DNA of 64,000 nt. It comes from an uncultured Lachnospiraceae bacterium. GTDB taxonomy: Bacteria; Bacillota; Clostridia; Lachnospirales; Lachnospiraceae. How positions within the stretch are numbered: position 1 is the first letter of the stretch; each line of letters opens with the position of its first letter. Of this stretch, positions 27,321 through 35,713 are shown piece after piece. The notes below the pieces were generated by a model that was given only the letters and a program-made list of their open reading frames with translations, made no database searches and was not told where the DNA came from. The position numbers and the translations under genes were made by a program. The stretch is taken from contig CAJTTU010000005.1 of assembly GCA_910579325.1 (NCBI GenBank), positions 1 to 64,000 of the forward strand. Reading direction: 5' to 3'.

Positions 27321-28475
27321 CCTTTCCCTCCGTATCCCCGCATTCCTCCATGATTATATCATTCAGTCCGATAATGGCATTCATCGGCGTCCGGAACTCG
27401 TGGGACATATTCGCCAGAAATTCACTTTTCGCGATGCTGGCCTTTTCCGCCTGACGCCGCACCCGTTTAATCTCGTTGATATAAGCCCTCATATCGGTCA
27501 TATCCAGAATCAGAATCACGCATCCCTGTACCGGCCGTTTTCATCCATTATATGCTTGCTGTGGCTTTCATAGTGCTGTTCTCTGATGGAAAAGCTCTGG
27601 GGAATGTCATTGTTCAGCATTTCCTCCCGGAACCCTTTCACGACCCGGATATTCTCTCCCAGCTTATGGGCGGACAGGTCGGTGAAAATCGTCGCCGCCG
27701 CCCGGTTATAGCTGACCAGACGGTCATGGTCGTCCAGAGCAATCACACCGTCGCCCATACTCTCCAGAACCTTCTCCGCCGCCAGATGACGGAAATCATA
27801 ATTGCGCCGGCTCCAGACCACAATCACCACCATAGACATGGAAATCGTCAGCGTCACCGGCGTGAAGTCAAACACATCCGCCAACTTAAAAACATAGGCT
27901 GTCAGCACAAGGACAGGCAGAGCGGAAATCGCAAGGATCATCCGGTACTGGCGGTTTACCTGGCGGTCCGAGCGTTCACGGATCGCTTTTGTCAGTATGT
28001 ATATACACAGAACATAGGGTATGATAATATGGGCGATCGTAAAAAACACATACAGCGGGCCATAGCTGAGGCTGATATGATAAAAACCGTCCGCCTCCGC
28101 CACCCACCGGATTTCCCGGTAGAAAAGCCCATGCCAGTTAAAGATCACCGTGGGCAGAGATAAAAAGCTGACTGTGCCAAGTATTCTTAAAAGCATTTTC
28201 GGCGGCGCGACAGAACAATAAATATAAATAAACCAGCAGTAACACATCGGCGTAAAAGCGGATCCCACTTTTTCCATGCTCACCGCCGTCATGGCCGCTT
28301 CCACCGTAGGCGCGGTCAATTCCAGTAAATAACCTATATTCTGTACCAGAGAACCGCACATAATCATAATCAGCAGCTTCTGCTCTCTGGCGCCGTCCCC
28401 GTTCAGCAAAAGGAATAAGGCTATGGCTGTCAGACATATGCCAAAACATTCTAATGCAATGACAAAACTTACCAT
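27289..28475 (-). pseudogene. Broken 7TM-PAS sensor histidine kinase, frameshifted and lacking its ATPase domain
   Basis: The first part (from ATG 28475, the second in-frame ATG and the better spaced from GGGAGG) encodes seven or so membrane helices and a PAS domain, stopping at 27516. The PAS end and the HisKA phospho-acceptor region ([17 protein letters not shown]) continue in another frame down to 27289. Restoring one base near 27531 joins them smoothly through [18 protein letters not shown] sequence, so a one-base deletion is the simplest cause. Even then the protein ends 18 residues after the H-box helix, and no HATPase domain exists before the CheX-like gene. It cannot be a working kinase as it stands; a sequencing error could explain only the frameshift. 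Confidence 0.8.
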
Positions 28476-28540
28476 GTTTCCCATCCTCCCGTTTATAATC
28501 TACAATCTGCCGCGGCAGCAGATTTCCTGTTTACTCCTGC

Positions 28541-28604
28541 AAAAAGCCAGCCGGACATCTACGTGAAACGCTCCCTGAATATGCATGGACGTCCGGCGGC
28601 TGCC
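28541..28604 (-). terminator. Rho-independent terminator after the YtvI-like gene
   Basis: On the minus strand GCAGCCGCCGGACGTC pairs with GATGTCCGGCTGGC across an internal loop and is followed by TTTTTGC. It lies about 100 bases past the stop of the YtvI-like gene. Confidence 0.6.
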
Positions 28605-28704
28605 GTCAGATATGAAATACTAAAAATACAATATTATAATTTTCAGGTCATGTCAAAAAATACCTGTCTCTTCCGACAAAATTTGTCCCGGGTCAGACCA
28701 CGCG

Positions 28705-29736
28705 CTAATACATCGTCATAATCTCCCGTATCACCAGATACCCCGCCGGCCCCAGCAGCATCCCCCAGACGCCGAACAGGCTGAGTCCCACATAGATGGC
28801 GATCAGCGTTTCCAGTCCGGTGATGCCAAGCTGGGTGCCCATCAGGCGGGCCTCGGCGTATTCTCTGAAAAAGTAGCAGATGCCGTAGATTACCATCAGC
28901 CCCGCCGCCATCAGATACCTTTTCTGAAACAGGCAGACAATGGCCCAGGGAATCAACACTGTCCCGGTTCCCAGAATCGGCAGCACGTCCACAAAGCCCA
29001 AAGCCACGCCTATGGCCACCGGATAGGGATTCCCTAAAATCCACAGTCCCAGTATGCAGACGCCGATCACCACCACCATAATCAGAAGCTGGCTTTTAAA
29101 GTACGCCCCGCCGGCCAGAGACAGCCGGCGGCACAGCGCCGTCACTTCCGTGCCGAAGGTGGAGGCCTGCTGCCTCTGTTTCAGCTCGTCCATCTCCGTA
29201 ACCGACAACACGCAGGCAATGACCGACACCGTAAAAACGGCTCCGGCCTTCAGCACCCATTTCAGCGCCGGCACCGACGCGCCTGCCATCGCAGGCATCA
29301 GCTTTTCCTCGATCTGCATATGCACAAAGCTCCTGGCCTGCTCCGTGGCGCTGATCAGCACGCCTCTGGGCAGAGACAGCGCCTGCTCCGCCTGATTGCA
29401 GCAGGAAAACACGGCATTCTCCATGCCCCTTAACAGCCCGGGAAGCCTCTCTGATAAAATCCTGATCTGCCAGATCAGCCTGCCCCCCAGACTATATAAC
29501 ACAATGCCCGCCGCCACGGCCTCCACCGTCAGCAAAACGCCTGCGCTCACCGCCTCCGGTATGCGCAAATGCTTTTTCAGCCACCGGGTCGTCCGCCGCA
29601 TCTTCACCGCCAGAAACCACCCGATACAAAAAGGCAGCGCCACCGGCAGCGCAAACCGAAAGCCCAGATATACAAAAGCCGCCGCCAGAATAAAGATACC
29701 GCCTCTTACCAGTTTTTCCTTCTTGATTTCGCCCAT
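28705..29736 (-). CDS. AI-2E/YtvI-family membrane permease
   Basis: 343 residues with seven or eight hydrophobic segments and the PILGTGTVLIPW and GPAGYLVIREI strings of the AI-2E-exporter-like superfamily, closest by pattern to sporulation protein YtvI. The substrate is unknown; YtvI is linked to sporulation in Bacillus. The frame is open 18 codons further upstream, but ATG 29736 begins the recognisable protein and has GAGGG upstream. It stands between a response regulator and a broken kinase, with a terminator after it. Confidence 0.8.
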   Translation of the reverse strand: MGEIKKEKLVRGGIFILAAAFVYLGFRFALPVALPFCIGWFLAVKMRRTTRWLKKHLRIPEAVSAGVLLTVEAVAAGIVLYSLGGRLIWQIRILSERLPGLLRGMENAVFSCCNQAEQALSLPRGVLISATEQARSFVHMQIEEKLMPAMAGASVPALKWVLKAGAVFTVSVIACVLSVTEMDELKQRQQASTFGTEVTALCRRLSLAGGAYFKSQLLIMVVVIGVCILGLWILGNPYPVAIGVALGFVDVLPILGTGTVLIPWAIVCLFQKRYLMAAGLMVIYGICYFFREYAEARLMGTQLGITGLETLIAIYVGLSLFGVWGMLLGPAGYLVIREIMTMY

Positions 29737-29814
29737 AATAAAAGTCACCCTCTGCTGTTTATGATAAACAGTGAGGGCAACATTATTCACATTGTCTTAT
29801 CCAGTTTTTTCCTC

Positions 29815-30504
29815 TCATACCTTAAAACGGTACCCCACCCCCCAGATCGTCTCAATATACTGGGGCTTCGCCGTATTAAACTCAATCTTCTCCCGGATTT
29901 TTTTGATATGCACCGTAACCGTGGCGATATCCCCCACGGATTCCATATCCCAGATCTTGTTGAACAGCTCCTCTTTCGTATAAACATGATTCGGATTCTG
30001 AGCCAGAAACGTCAGCAGGTCAAACTCCTTCGTCGTAAACTGCTTTTCCTCCCCGTTAATATAAACCCGGCGGGCCGTCTTGTCGATTTTCAGGCCCCGG
30101 ATCTCGATAATCTCATTTTCCACCACCGTACTGCCGATCAGCCGCTCGTACCTGGCCAGATGTGCCTTCACCCTGGCCACCAGCTCGCTGGGACTGAAGG
30201 GCTTCGTAATATAATCGTCGGCGCCCAGCCCCAGCCCTCTGATTTTATCAATATCGTCCTTCTTGGCGGACACCATCAGAATCGGCGTATTTTTATTTTT
30301 CCGAATCCGCTTGCAGATCTCAAAGCCGTCCATCTCCGGCAGCATCAGGTCCAGAATAAACAGGTCGAAATCCTCCTTCATGGCCCGCTCAAGCCCTCTG
30401 TTGCCCGACGTCTCGATCTCCACGTCAAAGCCGCTCAGCTCCAGATAGTCCTTCTCCAGCTCGGCAATCGCCTCTTCATCCTCGATAATCAGTAATTTAC
30501 TCAT
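29815..30504 (-). CDS. OmpR-family response regulator
   Basis: 229 residues. The receiver has phospho-acceptor D52 (FILDLMLPEMDG) and the switch Lys in YITKPF. The C-terminal winged helix (about 130-229) shows TTKEFDLLTFLAQNPNHVYT and VTVHIKKIREKI, the DNA-binding features of OmpR/PhoB proteins. It overlaps its kinase gene by eight bases and is downstream of it, the reverse of the commoner order. Targets cannot be read. Confidence 0.93.
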   Translation of the reverse strand: MSKLLIIEDEEAIAELEKDYLELSGFDVEIETSGNRGLERAMKEDFDLFILDLMLPEMDGFEICKRIRKNKNTPILMVSAKKDDIDKIRGLGLGADDYITKPFSPSELVARVKAHLARYERLIGSTVVENEIIEIRGLKIDKTARRVYINGEEKQFTTKEFDLLTFLAQNPNHVYTKEELFNKIWDMESVGDIATVTVHIKKIREKIEFNTAKPQYIETIWGVGYRFKV

Positions 30505-31990
30505 AAATGACCTCCTGGTATTTTCTCAGTACAAAATGCATGACCGTTCCCGTGGATTCCCTGCTGGTGGCCCAGATCCGGCCTCCGTGGTCCTCGATAA
30601 TCTTCCTGACGATGGACAGGCCGATGCCGCTGCCTCCCTGGGAAGAATTTCTGGAAGAATCCGTTCTGTAAAACCTGTCGAATATATAGGGCAGATCCTT
30701 CTGGGATATGCCTTTGCCGTTATCCTCGATCTCCACCTGGATAAAATCGCCTCTGTCTTTAATTCTGATATTGATGATTCCCCGGCGCTTGTCCAGATAT
30801 TTGACGGAATTGCTGATAATGTTATTGATCACCCGCTTCATCTGCTCCGCGTCGGCAATCACCAGCGTATCCTCCTCGCAATAATTAAAGTATCCCAGCT
30901 CAATATTTTTCGCCTCCAGCTCGATGCCCACCTCGTCGATACAGTCCTTGAAATAACTGGCCACATTGATCTTGGTAAACACATAGGGCACCCGGTTGGT
31001 ATCGATCTTGCTGTAAAAGGTCAGCTCGTCGATCAGCTTGTCCATGTCGTTGGCCTTATTATAGATAGTGCGGATATATTTGTCCAGCTTTTCCGGGGAG
31101 GAGGCCACGCCGTCCATAATGCCCTCCACATACCCTTTGATGGCCGTGATCGGCGTCTTTAAATCATGGGAAATATTGCTGAGCAGTTCCTTCGTCTCAT
31201 TGTCATACTGAATCTTTTCCTCGGCGGATTCTTTCAGTCTGAGCCGCATCTCCTCAAAATCCATGCAGAGCTGGCCGATCTCATCCCTGGTATCCTGCAC
31301 CTCCAGCTCAAAGTCCATGTTTCCTTCCTTGATCTCTCTGGTGGCCTTCTGCAATAGCCCCAGCGGCTGGATAATCGAATGGTAAATCCAAGTGGTCAGT
31401 ACCACCGCCGTAAGCAGCAGAATCACCGCCACCGCGATCAGCATCTCCGACGCCATGGCTTTCACCTCCGGCAGCCTCATACTCATGGAAGTTATGATAA
31501 AGATACTGCCCTCCGAGCCGTCGGAAAATTTCAGGTCATGCTGCTTTAGCAGACACTTGGTATCCTGGCCCGTATAGATGCCGCCGTCACTGAAACGGGT
31601 GGACTCATTATAGTCCGGCAGCTGGCCCAGCAGCTTTAGCGGAATCGATTCGATCCCACAGTAGATAATCTCCCCGTTCTGCCGCACAGCCAGATAGGAA
31701 TGCCGCTCCCGAAGCTTTTCGTTCCATTCCTCCAGATATTTGCTGTCCGTAAACTGATCGGGAGCTTCCGCAGCCGCCTTCTCGATCTCCTTCTGGACGG
31801 ACTCTGTCATGGAATCGAAAAACTGGATGGAAGTGCCATAAAACAGTTCCTGCAAATCTTCCACGCCGTAGATCTGCTCCACCGTCCTCAGCTGATAGCT
31901 GTTCACCCCGGCCAGAAACAGGCTGAACAGCAGTACCGGAACCAGTATAATAATGAAAAAAGCCGTCAACAGCCTGTTTTTCAGCTTCAT
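30497..31990 (-). CDS. Membrane sensor histidine kinase (HAMP-HisKA-HATPase)
   Basis: 497 residues. Transmembrane helices at about 8-30 and 182-205 frame an outer sensor domain of 150 residues. A HAMP segment follows, then HisKA with H275 (SNISHDLKTPITA) and a HATPase domain with N-box NNIISNSVKY, DNGKGIS and GGSGIGLSI. All catalytic boxes are intact. It is the first gene of a kinase-regulator operon with a TG-extended -10 promoter about 125 bases upstream. The signal is unknown. Confidence 0.93.
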   Translation of the reverse strand: MKLKNRLLTAFFIIILVPVLLFSLFLAGVNSYQLRTVEQIYGVEDLQELFYGTSIQFFDSMTESVQKEIEKAAAEAPDQFTDSKYLEEWNEKLRERHSYLAVRQNGEIIYCGIESIPLKLLGQLPDYNESTRFSDGGIYTGQDTKCLLKQHDLKFSDGSEGSIFIITSMSMRLPEVKAMASEMLIAVAVILLLTAVVLTTWIYHSIIQPLGLLQKATREIKEGNMDFELEVQDTRDEIGQLCMDFEEMRLRLKESAEEKIQYDNETKELLSNISHDLKTPITAIKGYVEGIMDGVASSPEKLDKYIRTIYNKANDMDKLIDELTFYSKIDTNRVPYVFTKINVASYFKDCIDEVGIELEAKNIELGYFNYCEEDTLVIADAEQMKRVINNIISNSVKYLDKRRGIINIRIKDRGDFIQVEIEDNGKGISQKDLPYIFDRFYRTDSSRNSSQGGSGIGLSIVRKIIEDHGGRIWATSRESTGTVMHFVLRKYQEVIYE

Positions 31991-32114
31991 GTTCCAATAT
32001 TCCTTTCGGATCGCCTGTCAGAAGCGTCTTAATCTTCCATACCCCTGGGCATCTATATTTTATGCCATCTCCATTCAGTCCGATCCTGCTTTATCAAAAG
32101 TCTTTTATCATTAT

Positions 32115-32120
32115 ATTATA
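32115..32120 (-). promoter_or_regulatory. Extended -10 promoter of the kinase-regulator operon
   Basis: Minus-strand ATGGTATAAT gives a TG-extended consensus -10. There is no clear -35 at 17 bases. The predicted leader is about 115 bases. Confidence 0.5.
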
Positions 32121-32193
32121 CCATGTCTTGGAAGAAATAAGTAGAAACAGACGATAAATATTATAAATTTTTCGTAAAGGATTATACCTAGTG

Positions 32194-32245
32194 AAAAAAG
32201 CGGAGAATGCCGTACCTCTGATGCATGATACGAATGCTCCGCCTT
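32194..32245 (-). terminator. Rho-independent terminator after the DUF5711 gene
   Basis: On the minus strand AAGGCGGAG pairs with CTCCGCTT, followed by a six-T run. It lies right after the stop at 32256. Confidence 0.75.
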
Positions 32246-32255
32246 CTGTCAACCG

Positions 32256-33542
32256 TTATTTTAATTCAAGCTCGCTCAGCACCTGTCCGCCTATCTGGAA
32301 CAGACGGCTTCTGCTGATCGGAATACACTTTGAAATCGTCCCCTCCAGACTGCCCTGATAAATCTGAGTGCCTCCCATATCATAGATCAGACAATTGGTA
32401 TCATTGTAAATCAGCAGGTAATCGCCGGAAAACTCCGCATGGCTGTAAGCCATGGCCACCGGTTTCACAAACAGCTCCTGCCCCGCCCCATTGTATACAT
32501 ACAGCTGCCTTGTGCTGTCGGAGCTGTCTCCTTCCACCACCACACCCGCATGGGAATCACTGTGGAAGACGCTTAAAATATTCCTTCCGTCATAAGTAAC
32601 ACTCTGGGCCAGCTCCGGAGAAAGAGCATTTTTCAGAGAATAAAAATCCACCCGGTCATCGGCAAAAGCGCAGGCATGCTCATTCCCCAGAAAAGTGACT
32701 TCTCCCACCATGGCATTCTGGTATTCCATGAAAATGCCGACCACCCGGTCCTGACGGTTTTTTCCCACCTCAAAATTGTAAAAAACCACTTTGTTCATCA
32801 TAGAGCCGGCATCCATGTAAATATAAGCCACGGCCAGCTGCTGGCCGTCAGGGGAAATACCGATATCCATGGGATAGCCATACTCGTCGATCAGTGTTTT
32901 CAGCTTGACATCCAGCTCCGTCCCGTTCTTGTCATAAAATACGATCTGATTCGACCGGGTATTTTCCAGAATCGCTACTGCCACGCCCTGGGAAGCCACC
33001 TGCACCCGGGTGATCGGCCAGTTGGTAGTCACATTTCCCACACAGCCGGAAGCGTCGCATATGTACATGGTGTATCCCTGCTGATCGGCAAATACCGCAT
33101 AGCCGCCGCAGATATCCACAATAGGCTTTTTCATCTCATAGGACTGGTTCCAGACCACCTCTCCCGTCCTGTCATAACAGACCGCCCCGTCCCGTCCATA
33201 TCTCAGAAAATAATCCCCAAACCCGATATAATCCGCCATGCCGCCGCCCTCTAAAGGTTTTTGCCACAGCACGGTATATCCGCTGAATGTCTTGCTGCCC
33301 TGATAGAGCCAGAGCACCAGACCGCATGCTGCCAGGATGACAGCCAGCAGCAACAGGCCGACAATTTTTTTTCGATGATGCTGAAACAGGCTCTGATCAA
33401 GCTCTGCGGTGTCTGCGTCCGGAAATAACGTCAGCCCGGATACCCCTTCAAATTCCGCATCCTCACCGGAAGCGCCCCGAATCATCCTTCTTCTTAAAAC
33501 AGATTTTCTTTTCTCACGTAAGTAATCATTTGTATCAGCCAT
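32256..33542 (-). CDS. DUF5711-type membrane-anchored beta-propeller-like protein
   Basis: 428 residues. A basic cytoplasmic N-terminus (about 60 residues) precedes one transmembrane helix, and a long outer domain is built of repeated beta strands (WNQSY; QIVFYDKNGTEL; QLYVYNGAGQEL; LLIYNDTNC), suggesting a propeller. I place it in the DUF5711 family of Lachnospiraceae by pattern; the function is unknown. The frame is open 15 codons upstream, but ATG 33542 has AGAAGGA at good spacing. It lies in a cluster with LysM, YyaC and EP-repeat proteins, which hints at cell-envelope or spore-related work (inference). Confidence 0.7.
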   Translation of the reverse strand: MADTNDYLREKRKSVLRRRMIRGASGEDAEFEGVSGLTLFPDADTAELDQSLFQHHRKKIVGLLLLAVILAACGLVLWLYQGSKTFSGYTVLWQKPLEGGGMADYIGFGDYFLRYGRDGAVCYDRTGEVVWNQSYEMKKPIVDICGGYAVFADQQGYTMYICDASGCVGNVTTNWPITRVQVASQGVAVAILENTRSNQIVFYDKNGTELDVKLKTLIDEYGYPMDIGISPDGQQLAVAYIYMDAGSMMNKVVFYNFEVGKNRQDRVVGIFMEYQNAMVGEVTFLGNEHACAFADDRVDFYSLKNALSPELAQSVTYDGRNILSVFHSDSHAGVVVEGDSSDSTRQLYVYNGAGQELFVKPVAMAYSHAEFSGDYLLIYNDTNCLIYDMGGTQIYQGSLEGTISKCIPISRSRLFQIGGQVLSELELK

Positions 33543-33649
33543 GAATCGTTTCCTTCTGCATCTGCGGGTCTTTTTTATATCAAACAATACTGTTTCAGTC
33601 CATACCGGTATCTAGTATATATTATTTTGACGAATAATGCTACCTGGTT

Positions 33650-34831
33650 TTACGGCAAAACCAAAACTTGTCCCGCAAACAGATAATCAGGATTGCTGAT
33701 TTCATTTTTTTCGCAGATTTCATGGATCATATCTTCATTTCCGTAAATGCTGATGCTGATTTTTTGCAGCGTGTCGCCCTTTTTCACCTGATAGGTCTCC
33801 GGCACCGGAGCCTGCGCCGGGGTCTCGGGAGGGCTTGTCTCTTCCGGCTGCGTTTCCTCCGGAAAAGTCTCGTTTTCCGTATCTGCGGCTGTGCTTTGAT
33901 CAGCCTGTCCGGCAGACTCGTCGTTTCCGCCCTGCTCCGGCTGACCGACCGGCTCTGACTGCCCGTTTTCCCCCGGCTGACCGGCCGCCAGACCCACGGT
34001 TTCCGGCTCCTGAGTAGGGGTCAGATTCGCCGGATGCTCGCGGACAATCACGGACGCCGGCGACGGGCTGGTTTCATTGTCGGAAGCGATATGCGTATCC
34101 GGCTGCCCCTTTACCGGCGCGGAGGTCTGCATATCCTGCCTTCCATAAAACGCCATAACCCCCATCAAAAACACACAGACCAGCGATGCGGCATGAACAA
34201 AGCCATAACTTTTCTTTGTCCCCGGCCTGGAACTCACCGGTTTTTTCTCCTGCATGATCTTCCGGTAATTATCGATCAGTTCTTCTTTCGGTTCTTCCGG
34301 TTCCGACCTGAAATGAGGGGAAGAAAGGATCATATATTCCTGCATTTCCTCATTCCGCTCATAATAAATATGGTAACCTTTCAGTCGCTCCAGTCCTCTG
34401 ATCGGGCAGACGTAAAAATCCGCCTCCTGCTCCTTCTGCCAGAACAGTACCTGATATTCTTTCTGAAAATACCGTCGGAACATCAGCTCTGCCTTTTCCT
34501 CCGACGTCTCCTGTCCGTCGCTGTCGCATAAAAACCAGCCCCACACCTGGGTTCCGGGAAATCGCTGGCTGATGGTCTCCTCTATCCGGGCCTGTCCGCT
34601 CTCGCCGGACAACTCTTCCTCGGTAACCTCCATCGCGCCGCTTAAAAACAGATAAACGGAATGGTCCGCCCGCTCCTTTTTTCCAAGCAATATGCCGTAC
34701 TTTCCCTCGGCGCTTCCCTGAGCCTTCAAACGATGGATATACGTCACCACATAGTCTTCCACATAAACCTTAATCCAGTCCTCTATCCCGCCGATCTGAC
34801 GGATATTTTTCGGTATTTTCTGAACCTCCAT
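33650..34831 (-). CDS. Single-pass membrane protein with C-terminal LysM domain
   Basis: 393 residues. A cytoplasmic N-terminal domain of about 200 residues is followed by a transmembrane helix (about 210-230), a Pro/Glu/Thr/Gln-rich spacer of about 110 residues, and one LysM domain (about 344-393; YQVKKGDTLQKISISIYGN) that should bind peptidoglycan. The N-terminal domain has KYGILLGKKE and VWGWFLCDSDG, which recall a JAB/MPN fold with its metal site missing; this is weak pattern matching. ATG 34831 has GGAGG nine bases before it. The design suggests a link between a cytoplasmic sensor or scaffold and the wall. Confidence 0.72.
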   Translation of the reverse strand: MEVQKIPKNIRQIGGIEDWIKVYVEDYVVTYIHRLKAQGSAEGKYGILLGKKERADHSVYLFLSGAMEVTEEELSGESGQARIEETISQRFPGTQVWGWFLCDSDGQETSEEKAELMFRRYFQKEYQVLFWQKEQEADFYVCPIRGLERLKGYHIYYERNEEMQEYMILSSPHFRSEPEEPKEELIDNYRKIMQEKKPVSSRPGTKKSYGFVHAASLVCVFLMGVMAFYGRQDMQTSAPVKGQPDTHIASDNETSPSPASVIVREHPANLTPTQEPETVGLAAGQPGENGQSEPVGQPEQGGNDESAGQADQSTAADTENETFPEETQPEETSPPETPAQAPVPETYQVKKGDTLQKISISIYGNEDMIHEICEKNEISNPDYLFAGQVLVLP

Positions 34832-34863
34832 TCTGACTATCCTCCATCCTGTCCGTGCCATTC

Positions 34864-34995
34864 ACATCATTCACCGCTCGGCGAACATGCAAGCATGCTC
34901 TCCTCGCTAACGTTCATCTTTCATGAATCTGCGATTCATGAACATCATTCACCGCTCGGCGAACATGCAAGCATGCTCTCCTCGCTAACGTTCAT
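34864..34995. repeat. Pair of identical 54-base direct repeats
   Basis: Copies at 34864-34917 and 34942-34995 match at all 54 positions, 78 bases apart. The 24-base spacer contains the inverted repeat TCATGAATC-tgc-GATTCATGA, and each copy contains the palindrome GCATGC. On the minus strand each copy reads as a short peptide ending SPSGE and then a stop. No gene fits; this looks like a small repetitive intergenic element between yyaC and the LysM gene. Confidence 0.85.
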
Positions 34996-34999
34996 GATA

Positions 35000-35650
35000 T
35001 TATACGACAGGACGGATGCGTAAGCTGTCATTTTCTGTCTGCGACGGCAAAAAAGTTTTTGACAGAAACCCCACTGTTTCGATTCCCCGGCAGATACAGT
35101 CGGCCAGCTCCATCACCACGGACAGACGGGTATTCTGCAGAATCAGCGGCTCAAACCGCCCCTGGCTCCCCACAATGCCGGTGATGGAAATATGACCGAC
35201 TGCGGTCAGATCCTTACTGACGCCAAGCCCCGGCTTCATCGCGCCTTTAGACAGCGTGATACAGCCCACATGCTCTCTGGAACCTATGGATGCGTCAATG
35301 GCCACCACCACGGCATCCTTGTATTCCCGCTCGATCAGATCAATCATCTCCTCCAGGTTAACCGCATGGACCGGCTGGCGGAGGGTTCCCAGTACGTCCG
35401 GACTGTTCAGCTCTCTGTATCGTCCGAAGGGATATCTTCGCTCCGTGCAGGTCAGCATATGACCGATCAAAGGTCCCAGACTGTCCCCCGTGGAACGGTC
35501 GCTGCCAATACACAGATATAAAACCCTGTTCTTTCGTTTTTCCTCCCGGATCTCCGAAACCAGCCGGGCCAGCTGACTGCCAAAGGCTTCCGGGGAAAAG
35601 GCTTCGTCGGCCCGATAATACATAATCGCATTCTGTTTCAAAGAACTCAC
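35000..35650 (-). CDS. yyaC: Spore protease-like protein YyaC (DUF1256)
   Basis: 216 residues. The Rossmann-like fold resembles hydrogenase maturation and spore germination (GPR) proteases: YLCIGSDRSTGDSLGPLIGH, VVVAIDASIGS, and GHISITGIVG. YyaC is made during sporulation in Bacillus, but its substrate is unknown. The start is a GTG with GGAAAGA upstream; a later ATG would remove conserved N-terminal sequence. The stop lies five bases from the second 54-base repeat. Confidence 0.88.
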   Translation of the reverse strand: MSSLKQNAIMYYRADEAFSPEAFGSQLARLVSEIREEKRKNRVLYLCIGSDRSTGDSLGPLIGHMLTCTERRYPFGRYRELNSPDVLGTLRQPVHAVNLEEMIDLIEREYKDAVVVAIDASIGSREHVGCITLSKGAMKPGLGVSKDLTAVGHISITGIVGSQGRFEPLILQNTRLSVVMELADCICRGIETVGFLSKTFLPSQTENDSLRIRPVV

Positions 35651-35663
35651 CTGTCTCTTTCCG

Positions 35664-35697
35664 GTATCACAGGAAACAAAAGGGTTCCCTGTGATAC
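35664..35697. terminator. Hairpin between the EP-repeat gene and yyaC
   Basis: GTATCACAGGAAAC (35664-35677) pairs with GTTCCCTGTGATAC (35684-35697), with one mismatch. It lies between the upstream end of yyaC and the stop of the EP-repeat gene. No U-tract follows on the minus strand, so termination is uncertain. Confidence 0.45.
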
Positions 35698-35713
35698 AAC
35701 TCTCATTCTGCCA

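Noticed and set aside
29755..29771. Terminator between the response regulator and the YtvI-like gene
   Set aside because: CTGTTTAT/ATAAACAG is a short AT-rich palindrome without a T-tract, so I did not call it.
34661..35023. Plus-strand reading frame across the 54-base repeats
   Set aside because: It is antisense to the LysM gene and consists of translated repeats; there is no ribosome site.
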